From Dasysyrphus tricinctus (Eukaryota > Arthropoda > Insecta > Diptera > Syrphidae), in contig OY992531.1 in the NCBI GenBank assembly GCA_963921185.1, forward strand, positions 166,658,017 through 166,722,016: a DNA stretch of 64,000 nucleotides, in the 5' to 3' direction. Below the pieces are notes generated by a model. It ran no database searches and was not told the origin of the DNA. It saw only the letters and a list, made by a program, of their open reading frames with translations. Below are positions 21,510 to 32,039 of this stretch, one piece after another; position 1 is the first letter of the stretch, and each line of letters opens with the position of its first letter. The position numbers and the translations under genes were made by a program.

Positions 21510-24500
21510 AACTTCACGTTCAAAATGAAAAAATAAAAGTCTTAGTAGACACAGGATCTACTATGACCCTTCTAGATAATAGAAAATTACAATACTATAA
21601 AAGAATCAAATTAGAAAAAGAAATTAGAGTAAACACAGTAAATTCTTATATTTATATATCGGAACAAATTATAACGAAAATTCCTAGAGAATTTATAGAA
21701 AATGCCACAATGGAGTGGAAGTTAATGAATTTTGAGAACAAGAATTTTGATGCGATCATAGGATCGAACTTTTTAAATGCAATAGGTGGTATTATTAATA
21801 TGAAAGAAAAATATTTAGAGATTAACGGGAATAGAATTCCTTTTGTTTCTTTTCAAGTCAATGGAAATGAACACATCAACGTAAATGATCAATGTCCATT
21901 TAAATTTGACGAAATTCATATTCTAGAAGATAATTCAACTGATATGAATCAACTTCTACATAAGGATTTAAATGAAGAAGAGAAAGGAATGTTAAAAGTA
22001 TTCTTAAATAAGAATAAAGATTTATTTTATAAAGATGGAGAAATATTAAGCTCCACAACGCAAACCGTTCATTCTATAAGAACAAAAACAGATACGCCGA
22101 TTTTCAATAAAATCTATCGATATCCTTAAATTCATGAATTAGAAATAGATAAGCAAATAAAAGAAATGCTTAGTAATGGAATTATAAGAAAAAGTATTAG
22201 TCCGTATAATTCACCCGTTTGGATAGTTCCAAAAAAAGTAGATAACTCGGGAATTTCCAAGTGGCGTATGGTAATTGATTACCGCAAGCTAAATGAGGAA
22301 ACTATTGAATATAAGTATCCTTTACCAAACATCGACGATGTTTTAGATAAGCTTGGGAGATCCCAATATTTTACGACTTTAGATTTAGCTAAAGGGTTTC
22401 ACCAGATTAGAGTGAAAGAAACTGACATAGAAAAAACGGCTTTCAGTGTTCCACAAGGACATTTTGAGTTCCTTAGAATGCCGTTCGGGTTGAAAAATGC
22501 ACCTTCTAGTTTTCAGTGCATGATGAATGAAATCCTCGAGGGATTAATTAATAAAATTTGTGTAGTTTATATGGATGACATCCTTGTATTTAGTACTTCT
22601 TTAATAGAACATACAATCAACTTAAATAAAATATTCGATCGTTTAAGACAATATAATTTGAAAGTCCAAATAGATAAATGTGAATTTTTGAAAAGAGAAA
22701 CTAAGTTCCTTGGACATTTAATAACTAAAGACGGGTTAAAACCTAACCAAGATAAGATAGAGGCAATTCAAAAAATATTAATTCCTAAAACTGTTACAGA
22801 GATAAAATCATTCCTTGGTCTTACAGGATACTATAGGAAGTTTATTAAAGATTATGCTTCTACAGCACAACCTATGACAAAATATTTAAAAAAGGGAACA
22901 AAAATAGATGTTAAAGACTCCAAGTATATACAATCATTTGAAACATTAAAGAAAAATATAATGAGTCCCCCAGTACTAGTATACCCCGATTTCACTAAAG
23001 AATTTGAACTCACAACTGATGCATCGAACTATGCAATTGGAGCTGTCTTAACGCAAGACAAACACCCCATCACATACATAAGTAGAACCCTCAATGATCA
23101 CGAGAAAAAATATTCAACTACAGAAAAAGAATTATTGGCAATAGTTTGGTCAATTAAATATTTAAGGCCATATCTCTATGGAAAGAAATTTCAATTAAAG
23201 TCAGACCACCAACCTCTGAAATGGTTAAAGACAAAAAGTCTAGGTAAAGATATTTCAGGAAGATTACAAAGATGGATACTTTCCCTTGGAGAGTATAATT
23301 TTGATATTAGTTATTTAAAAGGTTCACAAAACACAGTTGCTGATTACCTAAGCAGAGAAATAAAAGACAATGAAAATGAAATTAATCATTTAGATGAGGA
23401 TCAAGAATTAGAAACTCGACATTCAAAAGAAGAAGAATTGTTAGATCATTTTGTAATTATCGAAAAAGCTGTAAATTCTTACAAGCAACAAATAATAATA
23501 AACCTCGATTATCAAGGTAGAAAAATAGGAATAAGACGCATAAATGGAAATAGAAAATTAGTTGAACTTTCTCCTAGTTTATTAGAATCTCCAAGTTTCG
23601 AGAGGAAAATAAAAAAAGTATTTAAACCAAAGCAAACAGGTATATATTGCGAAAATGATAATATATATAATATATTACAACAAAAACTAATAAAAGTTTT
23701 TGATAAAAGCATTATGACATTTCATAGATGTAGCTATCTAGCTAAAGAAATGAAAACAGAAGAAGAAACTGTTGAAAAAATTAAACTGTATCATGAATTA
23801 GAGACCAGTCATTCTGGCATAGAAGAAAATTACACAGGATTAAAAAGATATATCTTTTTTCCAAAATTAAAAAATATAGTTACTACAGTAGTTAATAATT
23901 GCGCCATCTGTCGTTTAAATAAATATGATAGGCATCCAGTTAAGCCAAAGTTTAAATTAACAGAAACCCCAAGCGACGTGAATCAAATTGTACACGCAGA
24001 CTTATTTTTCTTAAATAAACTACCATTTTTATCCACAATTGATAAATTTAGTAAACGTGTGACATTTACTTCAATCCCTAATAAAAATATAGAAAGTATT
24101 CATACAGCATTAGTGCAGTATATTTCACAACATGGGAAACCAATTAAATTTGTAATGGACAATGAATTTGACCAAATTCTTATTAATACTTTATTTAATG
24201 ATTTAAATATAGAAAGACATTTCACAACCCCTCACTCACACACAGGGAATAGCCCTATTGAAAGAGCACATAGCTCAATATAATAAGATAAAATAAGATG
24301 TCTAAAAAACGGAAAACAATTATCAGATCTAGAGAAAATTAATATCACTTATAAAGCTGTATTTTATTATAATAATGCTATTCAAAATATAAGTAAGAAA
24401 AAACCATTTGAAATTCAAGAAGGAAGAGTTGACAAAAAACAATTATACAAAACTTTTGCAGAACATAAAGAAAAAAAGATATCTCAATTAAATAAAAATA

Positions 24501-24781
24501 GAGAAGATACGGAAAAACCTGAAGATAATGATTACGTAGTTAATCCAGGGAGAAGGGATAAAATATTACCGAAATTCAAATATAAAACGACTAAAAGAGT
24601 CCACCCTATTAATATTCAGAGGAAGAGAAAACGAACCAAACAAATATCCCACAATGACATGATCGATCAAGATCAAGCAAATAAATCAGGAAAGAGTGTT
24701 ACATCTGCAACAGATTCAGTGACTCAAAATACTTCGTCAAGTATAGATTCTGAAAATATTCCTCTCGCGCAGTTAAAGTGA
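21500..24781 (+). pseudogene. pol: Errantivirus Pol (protease, RT, RNase H, integrase) with in-frame stops
   Basis: The frame runs -1 to gag. Protease: VLVDTGSTMTLLD (active-site DTGS near 21548). A TAA stop at 22127-22129 breaks the frame just before the RT; the downstream frame is the same. RT: WRMVIDYRKLNEET, FTTLDLAKGFHQI, YMDDILVF (catalytic pair near 22570). RNase H: LTTDASNYAIGAVL. Integrase: H-H-C-C finger (HELETSHSG ... CAIC), core Asp in VHADLF, Asp in VMDNEFDQ and Glu in SPIERAHS. Two adjacent TAA codons at 24281-24286 break the integrase core; beyond them the frame stays open to 24781, ending in a Ser/Thr-rich tail. Three stop codons but no frameshift: a nearly intact yet inactive polyprotein. 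Confidence 0.9.
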
Positions 24782-24792
24782 AAATATTAACC

Positions 24793-26329
24793 ATGTATAT
24801 TTTATATTTTCTCACCCTAGTAGTTTTATTGGTTACTAAAATTAGAAGTGAAATAACCACAGAAAACATTAATATCCAAGAGGGATATGCAAAAATAAAA
24901 CTTAATAAAGTTAAAATAGTGAAAGATTACATACATATTTTACATAGAATAAATATTACTCAAATTAAAAATGTTTTAAAAGACATAGAAAATAACATGA
25001 ACAATTTAACAAAAGTAGATTTTCCCGATGAGATATTCGAAGAAATAAAATTGATTAAATCTGAAATAGAAAGTGTTACACAGCATCGAAATAAGAGGAG
25101 TTTGTTTAATTTGGGCGGAAGTGTTTTGAGATTTTTGTTCGGAACAATGGACGAAGAAGATAGAATAAAAATTGAAAAAAGATTGGAAAATAGTGAAACA
25201 AATAATCACAATATAATAAATAATTTAAATAAGCAAATCAAAATTAATGACATATTCCAAACACGAATCAAATCAATTCAAAAAGAATTTGATGATTTAT
25301 ATAAAAATACATAGTTTTTAAATTTTAATCTAACAGGAATGTTATTCGTTCATAGAGTAATTATTTTAGAAATAAGAGAAAAACTTTATAAAGTAAAAGA
25401 AATAATTGAAAAAACTCAAAATAATATCCTGGCAAGCAAAATAAATGTTATGGTTAATTCGGTATTAACAAATTATGAAATAAATGAATATAATATTTGA
25501 AAAATTAAATAAAATTAGATTATCTGTAGCATCATACAAAGATGAAATAATATTCATTATAAGCATTCCAGAAAACATTGTTGCGTTTACTAAATATTAT
25601 ATTACAAGTATGCCTAATTTTAATAAAGAAGAATTAATTATAAAAGACGATTATATTATTCAATTAGAAGATAATGAATTTCTATACGAAGAAATAGAAT
25701 ATAAAAAAATTGAAAGTTTATAAAAACTGTTTAAACTTTAAAAATTGTAAGAAACAAATAAACAGAAACAATAATATCATATCAGAACTAAGTAGAGGTA
25801 TATTGTTAGTAAAAAATGGAAAATTTCAACTAAATAATACTTGTAACGAAAAAGATAAAATTGATATCACAAATAATGTGCTGATTAATTTTGAAAATTG
25901 TGTTTTAAAAATTGACGAAATATTATTTACGAAAATAAAAATGAAATAGTTGAACAAGCTATCTATATGAACGATCCAATATTGTATAAAAACATGTCAG
26001 AAATATTTGAATATAAAGAAATAAAATTTGAAGATATTAATAATTTAGATGAAATCCATGATAAAATATCAAATATTAAAAACCATACCAACATAGCTTA
26101 TATGTTACATGTACCAATAGTATTGTCAATAATAGTTATCATATTATATATTAATAAGAAAAAACTCGCCAAAATTTGCTCCAGGAGAAGCAACAATTTT
26201 AAGGAGGGGGGAGTTACATACAAAGCCCACAAAGAAGCCCACAAAGATAATACAAAACCAGAAGATCATATTAAGATCACCGCAGCAAATATTGCAGAAC
26301 CATCATTTGGAATATTTCTGCAACAGTAA
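24793..26329 (+). pseudogene. env: Errantivirus Env (F-like fusion glycoprotein), heavily broken
   Basis: Starts with a signal peptide (MYILYFLTLVVLL). About 110 residues in there is a furin-type site RNKR followed by a Gly-rich fusion-peptide region (SLFNLGGSVLRFLFG), the arrangement of baculovirus-F-like Env of errantiviruses. A stop at 25312-25314 and at least three frame changes (near 25490, 25715 and 25950) follow. The C-terminal transmembrane anchor (MLHVPIVLSIIVIILYI) lies near 26096-26160, and the last frame runs through the polypurine tract into the 3' LTR. In intact relatives Env comes from a spliced mRNA. It cannot make a functional glycoprotein here. Confidence 0.85.
26197..26211 (+). 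other. Polypurine tract
   Basis: A run of A/G (aaggaggggggag) directly before the 3' LTR, the plus-strand primer of the provirus. Confidence 0.8.
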
Positions 26330-26616
26330 TAAGAGACGAAAGAATAACATTGGCATTTTATTTAAAAACCCACAGTCCATCACAAAATGCTGACAAAGGA
26401 CGCCACAGCGCACAACAATAGATACTTTTCATAAAGTGAAGAGACAGTCATCATACAGTCATCATAGAGTCATCATCGAGTCATCATAGAGTCATCACAA
26501 GAACGTAGCAGCCAGCGGTCAACCTCAACTTATCTCCTGTTATATTATTTTCGTACTTAGATCAATAAAGTTTAATTCTTTTTAAAAAACCTTTTAATAG
26601 AACGCATTTTGTAATT
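26212..26616 (+). repeat. 3' LTR of errantivirus
   Basis: 405 bp, identical to the 5' LTR except for one missing A in the 'cataaaagtg' run, as far as I can compare by eye. Followed by GGTA (26617-26620). Confidence 0.9.
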
Positions 26617-27019
26617 GGTACCGTTAATAAATGTTTTTGGTGATTTTTTTTCTTACTAAAAGGTATATCATATCTACAATAATACACTGATTTTTTTTTA
26701 TCAAAATCGTTGGAGCCGTTTTTGAGATAAATAAGCTTTTCCTTAACGGTTGTATGGCAAGTACCGTTATTTTTTGAGCTAAACAAAAAATTTCAATTTC
26801 CCCTCTGGAGAGTTACAAAAAAACCTTAAGTTCAAAATTTGAAGAAAATCGCTTCAATGGTTTAGGCTGTAGGTTGAGGTACGGACAGACAGACAGACAG
26901 AATTGTGCCACCCACTTTTTTCGTGTTCTCTATCATCGTAATGTCATGTTTGATTGTTATCTCGAAATTTTTTTTTTGCACGAATCCAAAACTTGCCCTA
27001 TAGTACCTATATCGCAAGT

Positions 27020-27285
27020 AAAAATAATAGTAATAAAGACTTTTTTTATGAGAGTATTTATCTTCTAAATCAATTAATGGTGACATTATAATATTTATTG
27101 TTTTTCACATGTAGGTACATTGTACATATAAGAACTTAAATCTAAATGCGATTGTAATTTTATCTTCTGATTTGTATATTTTACTATACGAAATATTTCA
27201 ACACGCCTTCAAAATAATGAATATTTAATTCGTTTATTATATATCATTAAGCAGAAAAAGGCTTGCCACTTTTGTTTCATTGCTG
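27020..27285. other. Non-coding AT-rich stretch
   Basis: No coding homology. It leads into the palindromic AT-rich array. Confidence 0.4.
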
Positions 27286-27300
27286 TTTTAATACAATCTG

Positions 27301-28547
27301 GATGGTAAGACCCATCATTACCTATGGGGCGGTCGCATGGCACAAAAGAACCGAACTTAGTACAGCTAGGAAATCACTAGATAAGGTACAAAGGCTCGCA
27401 TGCATTTGCATCACCGGTGCAATGAGAACTTGCCCTACAGCAGCTATGGAAGTCATTCTGGACTTGACCCCACTACACGTGGCCATAGATAGTGCTGCTA
27501 AGGGAGCCATCATGAGATTTGCAAGGGAGGGAACTGGGACGGGGAAAATCATTGGTCTTAGGGAAAGACACTCGATTTGCACGTCCACAGAATCAAACCT
27601 TCTTGACATTCCAAGAGATGGCATGATTAAAAAGTATAACTTCGTTAAGAACTTTCATACGGAGCTAAGTAGCAAAAAAGAGTGGGTAGACGAAGACGTA
27701 AACTACACTCTTAAAGCAAATACCATCAAATGGTATACTGATGGATCTAGAACGTCTGAGGGGACTGGGGCTGGAATTTTTGGGCCTAGAACCAAACTTT
27801 TCATACCGATGGGACAGTCCACCAGCATTTTTCAGGCAGAAGTTAATTAGCATTAGCTCTAAGCTGGTATGGGAGTGTGTGGGCAGGCTAAATGAACTGG
27901 GCAAGAATAACTATGTTACTCTTCACTGGGTACCTGGGCACGTTGGCATACAGGGCAATGAAGAGGCAGACTCCTTAGCAAAAAAAGGAGCAATGTCACC
28001 CATTATGGGGCCAGAGCCTTATTGCGGATTAGGAGAAAACGTGATTAAAAACAAAATCAAAACAACAGAGAGGGAGAAAAGATCAAAAACCTGGAAAGAG
28101 CTCCCTAAGCTGAGGCAGGCCAAACTTCTACTTGGGATTACAACCAAGCACGATTCCAATCCTGCATCAGCTTAAATAGAAATAGACTTAGAATAATAAC
28201 GGGATTCCTCACAGGCCACTGCAAGTTAAGGAGACACCTCCGAATTCTTGGCCTGGAAAACAGTGCCATATGCAGATTTTGCAATGAGCACGATGAAACC
28301 CCGAACCACATATTGGGTAGATGTGATGCACTTGTGCATCAAAGACAAAGGCATCTGGGAAATCACCAGATAGAGGAGAAAGAACTATCCTCTCTAAAAG
28401 TACTCCAAATACTCAAGTTTCTTAAAGAAATCAATTTGGAGGATGAGCTGTAGAATGAGTAACCTCATCAAGCTCTAGTAAGGGGGCACAATAGATCTTA
28501 AGGTCGCAGTGCACTTACACCCTTAAACTAATTCATTCATTCATTCA
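27301..28547 (+). mobile_element. 5'-truncated RNase H-bearing LINE with 12-bp target duplication
   Basis: TAATACAATCTG flanks it on both sides (27289-27300 and 28548-28559). The copy starts within the end of the RT and finishes with an (ATTC)n tail, so boundaries are firm. RNase H with a C-terminal CCHC indicates the I/Loa/R1 group of non-LTR elements. Confidence 0.9.
27303..28455 (+). pseudogene. LINE ORF2 tail: RT thumb, RNase H and CCHC knuckle
   Basis: Begins at the RT thumb (VRPIITYGAVAWHKRTELS, then KVQRLACICITGAMRTCPTA). RNase H follows: WYTDGSRTSEGTGAGIFG (first Asp) and FQAEV (Glu). A deletion or frame change near 27850 then leads to VTLHWVPGHVGIQGNEEADS (last His/Asp region). After another frame change near 28150 come the C-terminal LGLENSAICRFCNEHDETPN and HILGRC, a CxxC...HxxxxC element. 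It stops at about 28453-28455. YxDD and the endonuclease are absent because of 5' truncation, and RNase H is also damaged. Confidence 0.85.
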
Positions 28548-29190
28548 TAATACAATCTGTATTAAATTTTAATACTATGATATTAAAAACATATGCTTCA
28601 TATTCATATTTAAATATGGCTGATGCTTGCTTGTAATGGCTTCCTGTTTTAATACAAATTGTATTAGATTTAAATACTCTTGTATTTAAAGTATACACAT
28701 CTCACTATTTTTATACAATTTGTATTAAATTTGAATACATTTTTTTTTAATACATGCGCCCCGATCCTTTTAATACAATTTGTATTAAATTTGAATACTT
28801 CTATATTAAAAATATAAGAGTCCCGATCTTTTTAATACAATTAAATTTTAATAGTTAAAAAAAAAAAAAAATACACGCATTCCGAAACTTTTAATACAAT
28901 TTGTATTAAATTTTAATACTTTTTGTATTAAATTTTAATACTTTTTGTATTAAATAAAATGCGAGCTACGTACGCATCTTCTCACCCTAATCAACCGCAC
29001 AATCCAGATGCCTACAATAAGCCACTTGAGACCGAACCAACAACGACGCTTAAGTTCTAATAGCAGTTTTTAATAGCAGTCTCACATTCCTGAGCGATAA
29101 CGTAAACATTGGTTAGAATTCTCACATTCCTAAGCGATAACATAAACAATGGTCCACCACCAGTTCATGCATCACTTCAAATCTTATAAT

Positions 29191-29528
29191 AGCTGCGTTT
29201 TATTATCTCTGGGTCTGGGTCGAGGTTATCTTTTAACATGTATTACAAAAACAACATGGGATCTAGGTTTCTATCGAGGTTAATTTCAATAACCCAGATA
29301 GAGGCTTTCACTCTGGCCGGCAGAGGGCTATTTACCATTGTGAATGGATGTCAGCGATTTGTCAGCAGTATTAGGAATAGAGAGGAAAAGAGACAAGTGC
29401 TTACATGAAAAACAAATAAACATAAGAAAAAAAGAGACTGATATACAGCACTGCTTTTAAACTAACCCACATCGTTTTATTTTCACGAGGTGAACCATAT
29501 GGGTTATGAGCGATAATAAAACGCGGCT
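29191..29528. mobile_element. 338-bp MITE with AAT duplication
   Basis: Ends AGCTGCGTTTTATTATC and reversed AGCCGCGTTTTATTATCG, flanked by AAT (29188-29190, 29529-29531). The inner arms share 'gggt' and 'aaccca' blocks. Non-coding. Confidence 0.65.
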
Positions 29529-29570
29529 AATATTAGCCCAGTCCGGATAAACATTTGAAATAGAAAAAAA

Positions 29571-31105
29571 TTTATCGTACATTTTTCTTTCACAATTCGT
29601 TAGAGGGGGTCATTAGGAGCCTATGTGTAGTTTTTCGGGAAAATTGCCCTGGAGCTTAAGCCGCCATCTTGGCTTTTACTCAATAGCTCCTACATTTTTA
29701 AGTTTTGACAAAAAAGGTTAAGGTAAAACTGAAAGTTAATTTAATTTGACTGTATAGAATCTGAAGTGTTTAAAAAAAGTAATGCATAGGCGTCCGCAAG
29801 TTGGGGACAAAAGGGTCAATTATCACCCACTATACTACTCTAGCAGTACATTTTTATTGTTTTATTGAGGAATTTTGTAAAATACAAGAATTCTCTTGTG
29901 TTTTTCTATCGGATTATGCCAAGGGCATAGATCCCGATGTACGTTACGAAAATTTTGTTTTAAAAGTAAGAGGTGCGTCAGAAATGTTTTTGATCTCGTG
30001 TATGAAGCGCAACTATAACATGACTACTGGTATATTACTAAACAATTCAGGGTAGTACAAAAATAGAATATGGAAGGTTAATTCCATCAGGACCAAAGTC
30101 AGACGAAGGCAAACAATAGGCTCCGATAGAAAGGGATACAAAATACCTACTTGTATTTCTCAAGGCTCCCAAGTTAATATATGAAAATGGGCAAGAGTAC
30201 GATAACTTAGGCACCAAGAAATAATAATGGTTTCTTTTAGAACAGTTTAATACAAGCATTTTTTTACTATTTCTTTTGCATTTAAAGCTCTCGACAGTAA
30301 CACCTCAAAGTTGGATTGCCGCAAATACCGTTTTATACTTATTTCTAGTAGAAATAACTAATTTTTTCATAATCCTCAAAGAAAAATAATCAAAAATAAA
30401 AATCTAATAAAAATTAGGTTTGGTAATTTTCAATTTTCTCAAAAACTAGAAGACATAAAACTATCAGTCTTCAGTTTTTGATTAGGACTTAATTAGAGAA
30501 ACGAATTTAAAAAAAAAGTAATATATAATTTCCAAAATTTGAAAAATTGTTTTTATGTTTTTTTCGCAAATTTTGCATTTAAAATTCGTTTTTCCAAAAC
30601 CTATGCATAGATTTCTCTTTATTTAAAAACTAGCTAGTAGAAAAGAGCATTAGCTTTAATAAAAGTATAATACTTAATTGTAAGTATATTACCATTATTT
30701 ATTATTGTTCCGTTTGTAGTACTTTTTTTATGAAATCGCCCCTTCCGCCCAAACGGGGTGAGATAGACCCCCCCTCCCGTAGTAAAAAATGCTTGTATTC
30801 AACTGTTCTACAAAAAATCGTTACCATTTCTTAGTGCCTTAGTTATCGTATTCTCCCCTAAAAATGTACTGGAAGGGCAGTCCAGAGCCAGACAGGGGGT
30901 GGCAAGTGCCCTTCTTACCACCAACTTGCTTACGCATATGTTAAATTTGAACACAATCAAATTTACTTTCAGTTATGCTTTATTTTTTCTATTTTGCTAA
31001 ATCCAAGATGGCGGCTAAAGCTCCAGGACAATTTTCCCGAAAAACTACACCTAGGCTCCTTATAACCACCTTTAACGAATTGTGAAAGAAAAATGCACGA
31101 TAAAA
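29571..31105. mobile_element. 1.5-kb foldback element containing another foldback
   Basis: Outer arms 'tttatcgtacatttttctttcacaattcgtta' and the inverted 'taacgaattgtgaaagaaaaatgcacgataaa' match, then 'gtagtttttcgggaaaattg' and 'gccgccatcttgg' on both sides. The centre holds the independent foldback 30183-30865. The short open frame at 29801-30055 shows no recognisable domain. Confidence 0.7.
30183..30865. mobile_element. Foldback of the 'GTACGATAACTT' family, copy 1 (nested)
   Basis: Left 'gagtacgataacttaggcaccaagaaat' is matched by inverted 'atttcttagtgccttagttatcgtattct', then 'acaagcattttttta' against 'taaaaaatgcttgt'. A block 'cgcccaaacggggtgagatag' is also in copy 2 (48968-49622). Non-coding. 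Confidence 0.65.
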
Positions 31106-31394
31106 TTTTTTCCTTTTCAGGCAAATTTTTTGTACATAGCGACTGGACTATATATACATTGGACAATCTTCGAAGCTACCAACAACCACCACTTCACATC
31201 GGATAACATAAACATTCAACGATCTTCGATGCGACCAAGAATCACGACTACACATCGAACATCATAACCATCTTAACCTCGGTTGCAGAAACCATCAGAC
31301 ACTTCTTGTTTCACCATCATTGTGTTTAGTCATCTTGTCTCTGTAATTAATCTGAATAAAGTTATTATTGTTTTTTAAAAACTCTTTTAATATT
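31106..31394. other. Possible LTR-like remnant
   Basis: Contains TATATATA (near 31150) and 200 bases later AATAAAGTTATTATTG, as in a promoter-to-poly(A) LTR layout, but no partner copy or element end is seen in the window. Confidence 0.25.
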
Positions 31395-32022
31395 TCTTCA
31401 ATGTTATATCGAACCTTTTTCATGCCTTCAATTTATTATTTTCCTTACGTCTTAGGAAACTGAAATTTGTTTGTGTTAGAGACTTCTCTCAATAGAAACC
31501 AAATTTCAGCCTCCTAGTGCTTAGGAATATAAGAAGTTGGAGGCGTGCAAAATGCCCACCTATTATTTCAATATCAGAAAAAGAGTCCCTCTTCTGATTA
31601 CTTCTTGGCAAAACAAGTTGGGAGTTTTATTTGAGCCCGCTCTATACAGAAATAAAATTTCAGCTTTCAACGACTTAAGTAAAGTAAAAAAAACTGGATG
31701 GCATGAAAATTGCCGGCCCATTTCTTCAATCTCAGAAATAGAGTCCCCCTTCCATTTACCTACTTCTTTCCAAAAAAAGGAAGGGAAAGTGGTTATCTAA
31801 ATAAAACCTCTAAATTTATTTGGTAAGAAATAATTAGAAGGGACGGCTCTATTTCAGAGATTGAAGAAATAGGCCGGCATTTTTCATGCCTTCAATTTTT
31901 TATTCTCCTTATCTCCTTTGAAGCAGAAATTTGATTTAAATTGAGAGTGGGCTCAAATAAAAAATAAAAAAAGTGGGCTCTCTTTCTGAGATAGAAAAAA
32001 TTGGCAGGTGGGCATTTTCCAT
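31395..32022. repeat. ~160-bp satellite-like repeat field, block 1
   Basis: Units contain, in either orientation, 'gagagcgggctcaaataaaa', 'aaatttttttggtaagaaataat', 'gaagaaataggccggcatttttcatgcc' and 'gaagctgaaatttggttt'. Here several units alternate orientation. The open frames in this field are only short stretches of repeat sequence. Confidence 0.7.
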
Positions 32023-32039
32023 CATCATCATCAAGTCCT

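Larger units (their letters stand above)
19782..26616 (+). mobile_element. Errantivirus (17.6/297-like Ty3/gypsy endogenous retrovirus), full structure, coding regions broken
   Basis: A 6.8-kb provirus with 5' LTR (406 bp), serine-tRNA-type primer site, gag, pol, env remnant, polypurine tract and 3' LTR (405 bp). LTR ends are AGTTAC and GTAATT, the errantivirus pattern, and the target duplication is GGTA. The LTRs differ by what I count as a single-base indel, so insertion is very recent or the copies were homogenised. It sits in the same orientation as the window and inside repeat copy C. Confidence 0.92.
19222..27019 (-). mobile_element. (TCTG)n-bearing repeat, copy C, split by a retrovirus-like insertion
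   Basis: Read on the minus strand, the element begins at 27019 (ACTTGCGATATAGGTACTAT) and continues to 26617. It is interrupted by the LTR element at 19782-26616 and resumes at 19781, ending at about 19222 (GCATTTTATTT). The two parts sum to about 960 bp, matching copy B. GGTA is present on both sides of the insertion (19778-19781 and 26617-26620), where copy B has a single GGTA. Confidence 0.85.
27286..28965. repeat. Array of palindromic TTAATACAA-type motifs, split by a LINE
   Basis: Between 28548 and 28965 the motif 'tttaatacaatttgtattaaattt' or close variants occurs at least seven times at irregular spacing, with shorter 'gtattaaattttaatac' palindromes and unique 20-50-base spacers. One further motif start (27286-27300) lies left of the LINE, whose target duplication is itself part of the motif. 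It has no terminal repeats and no coding content. Confidence 0.7.

Noticed and set aside
26874..27068. A secreted-looking small frame near 26.9 kb
   Set aside because: Antisense reading of the (TCTG)n repeat copy C; the mirror of the frame at 17694-17885.
28548..28965. CRISPR-like appearance of regular palindromes with spacers
   Set aside because: Eukaryotic context, AT-only motif, irregular spacing, related spacers and no cas genes.
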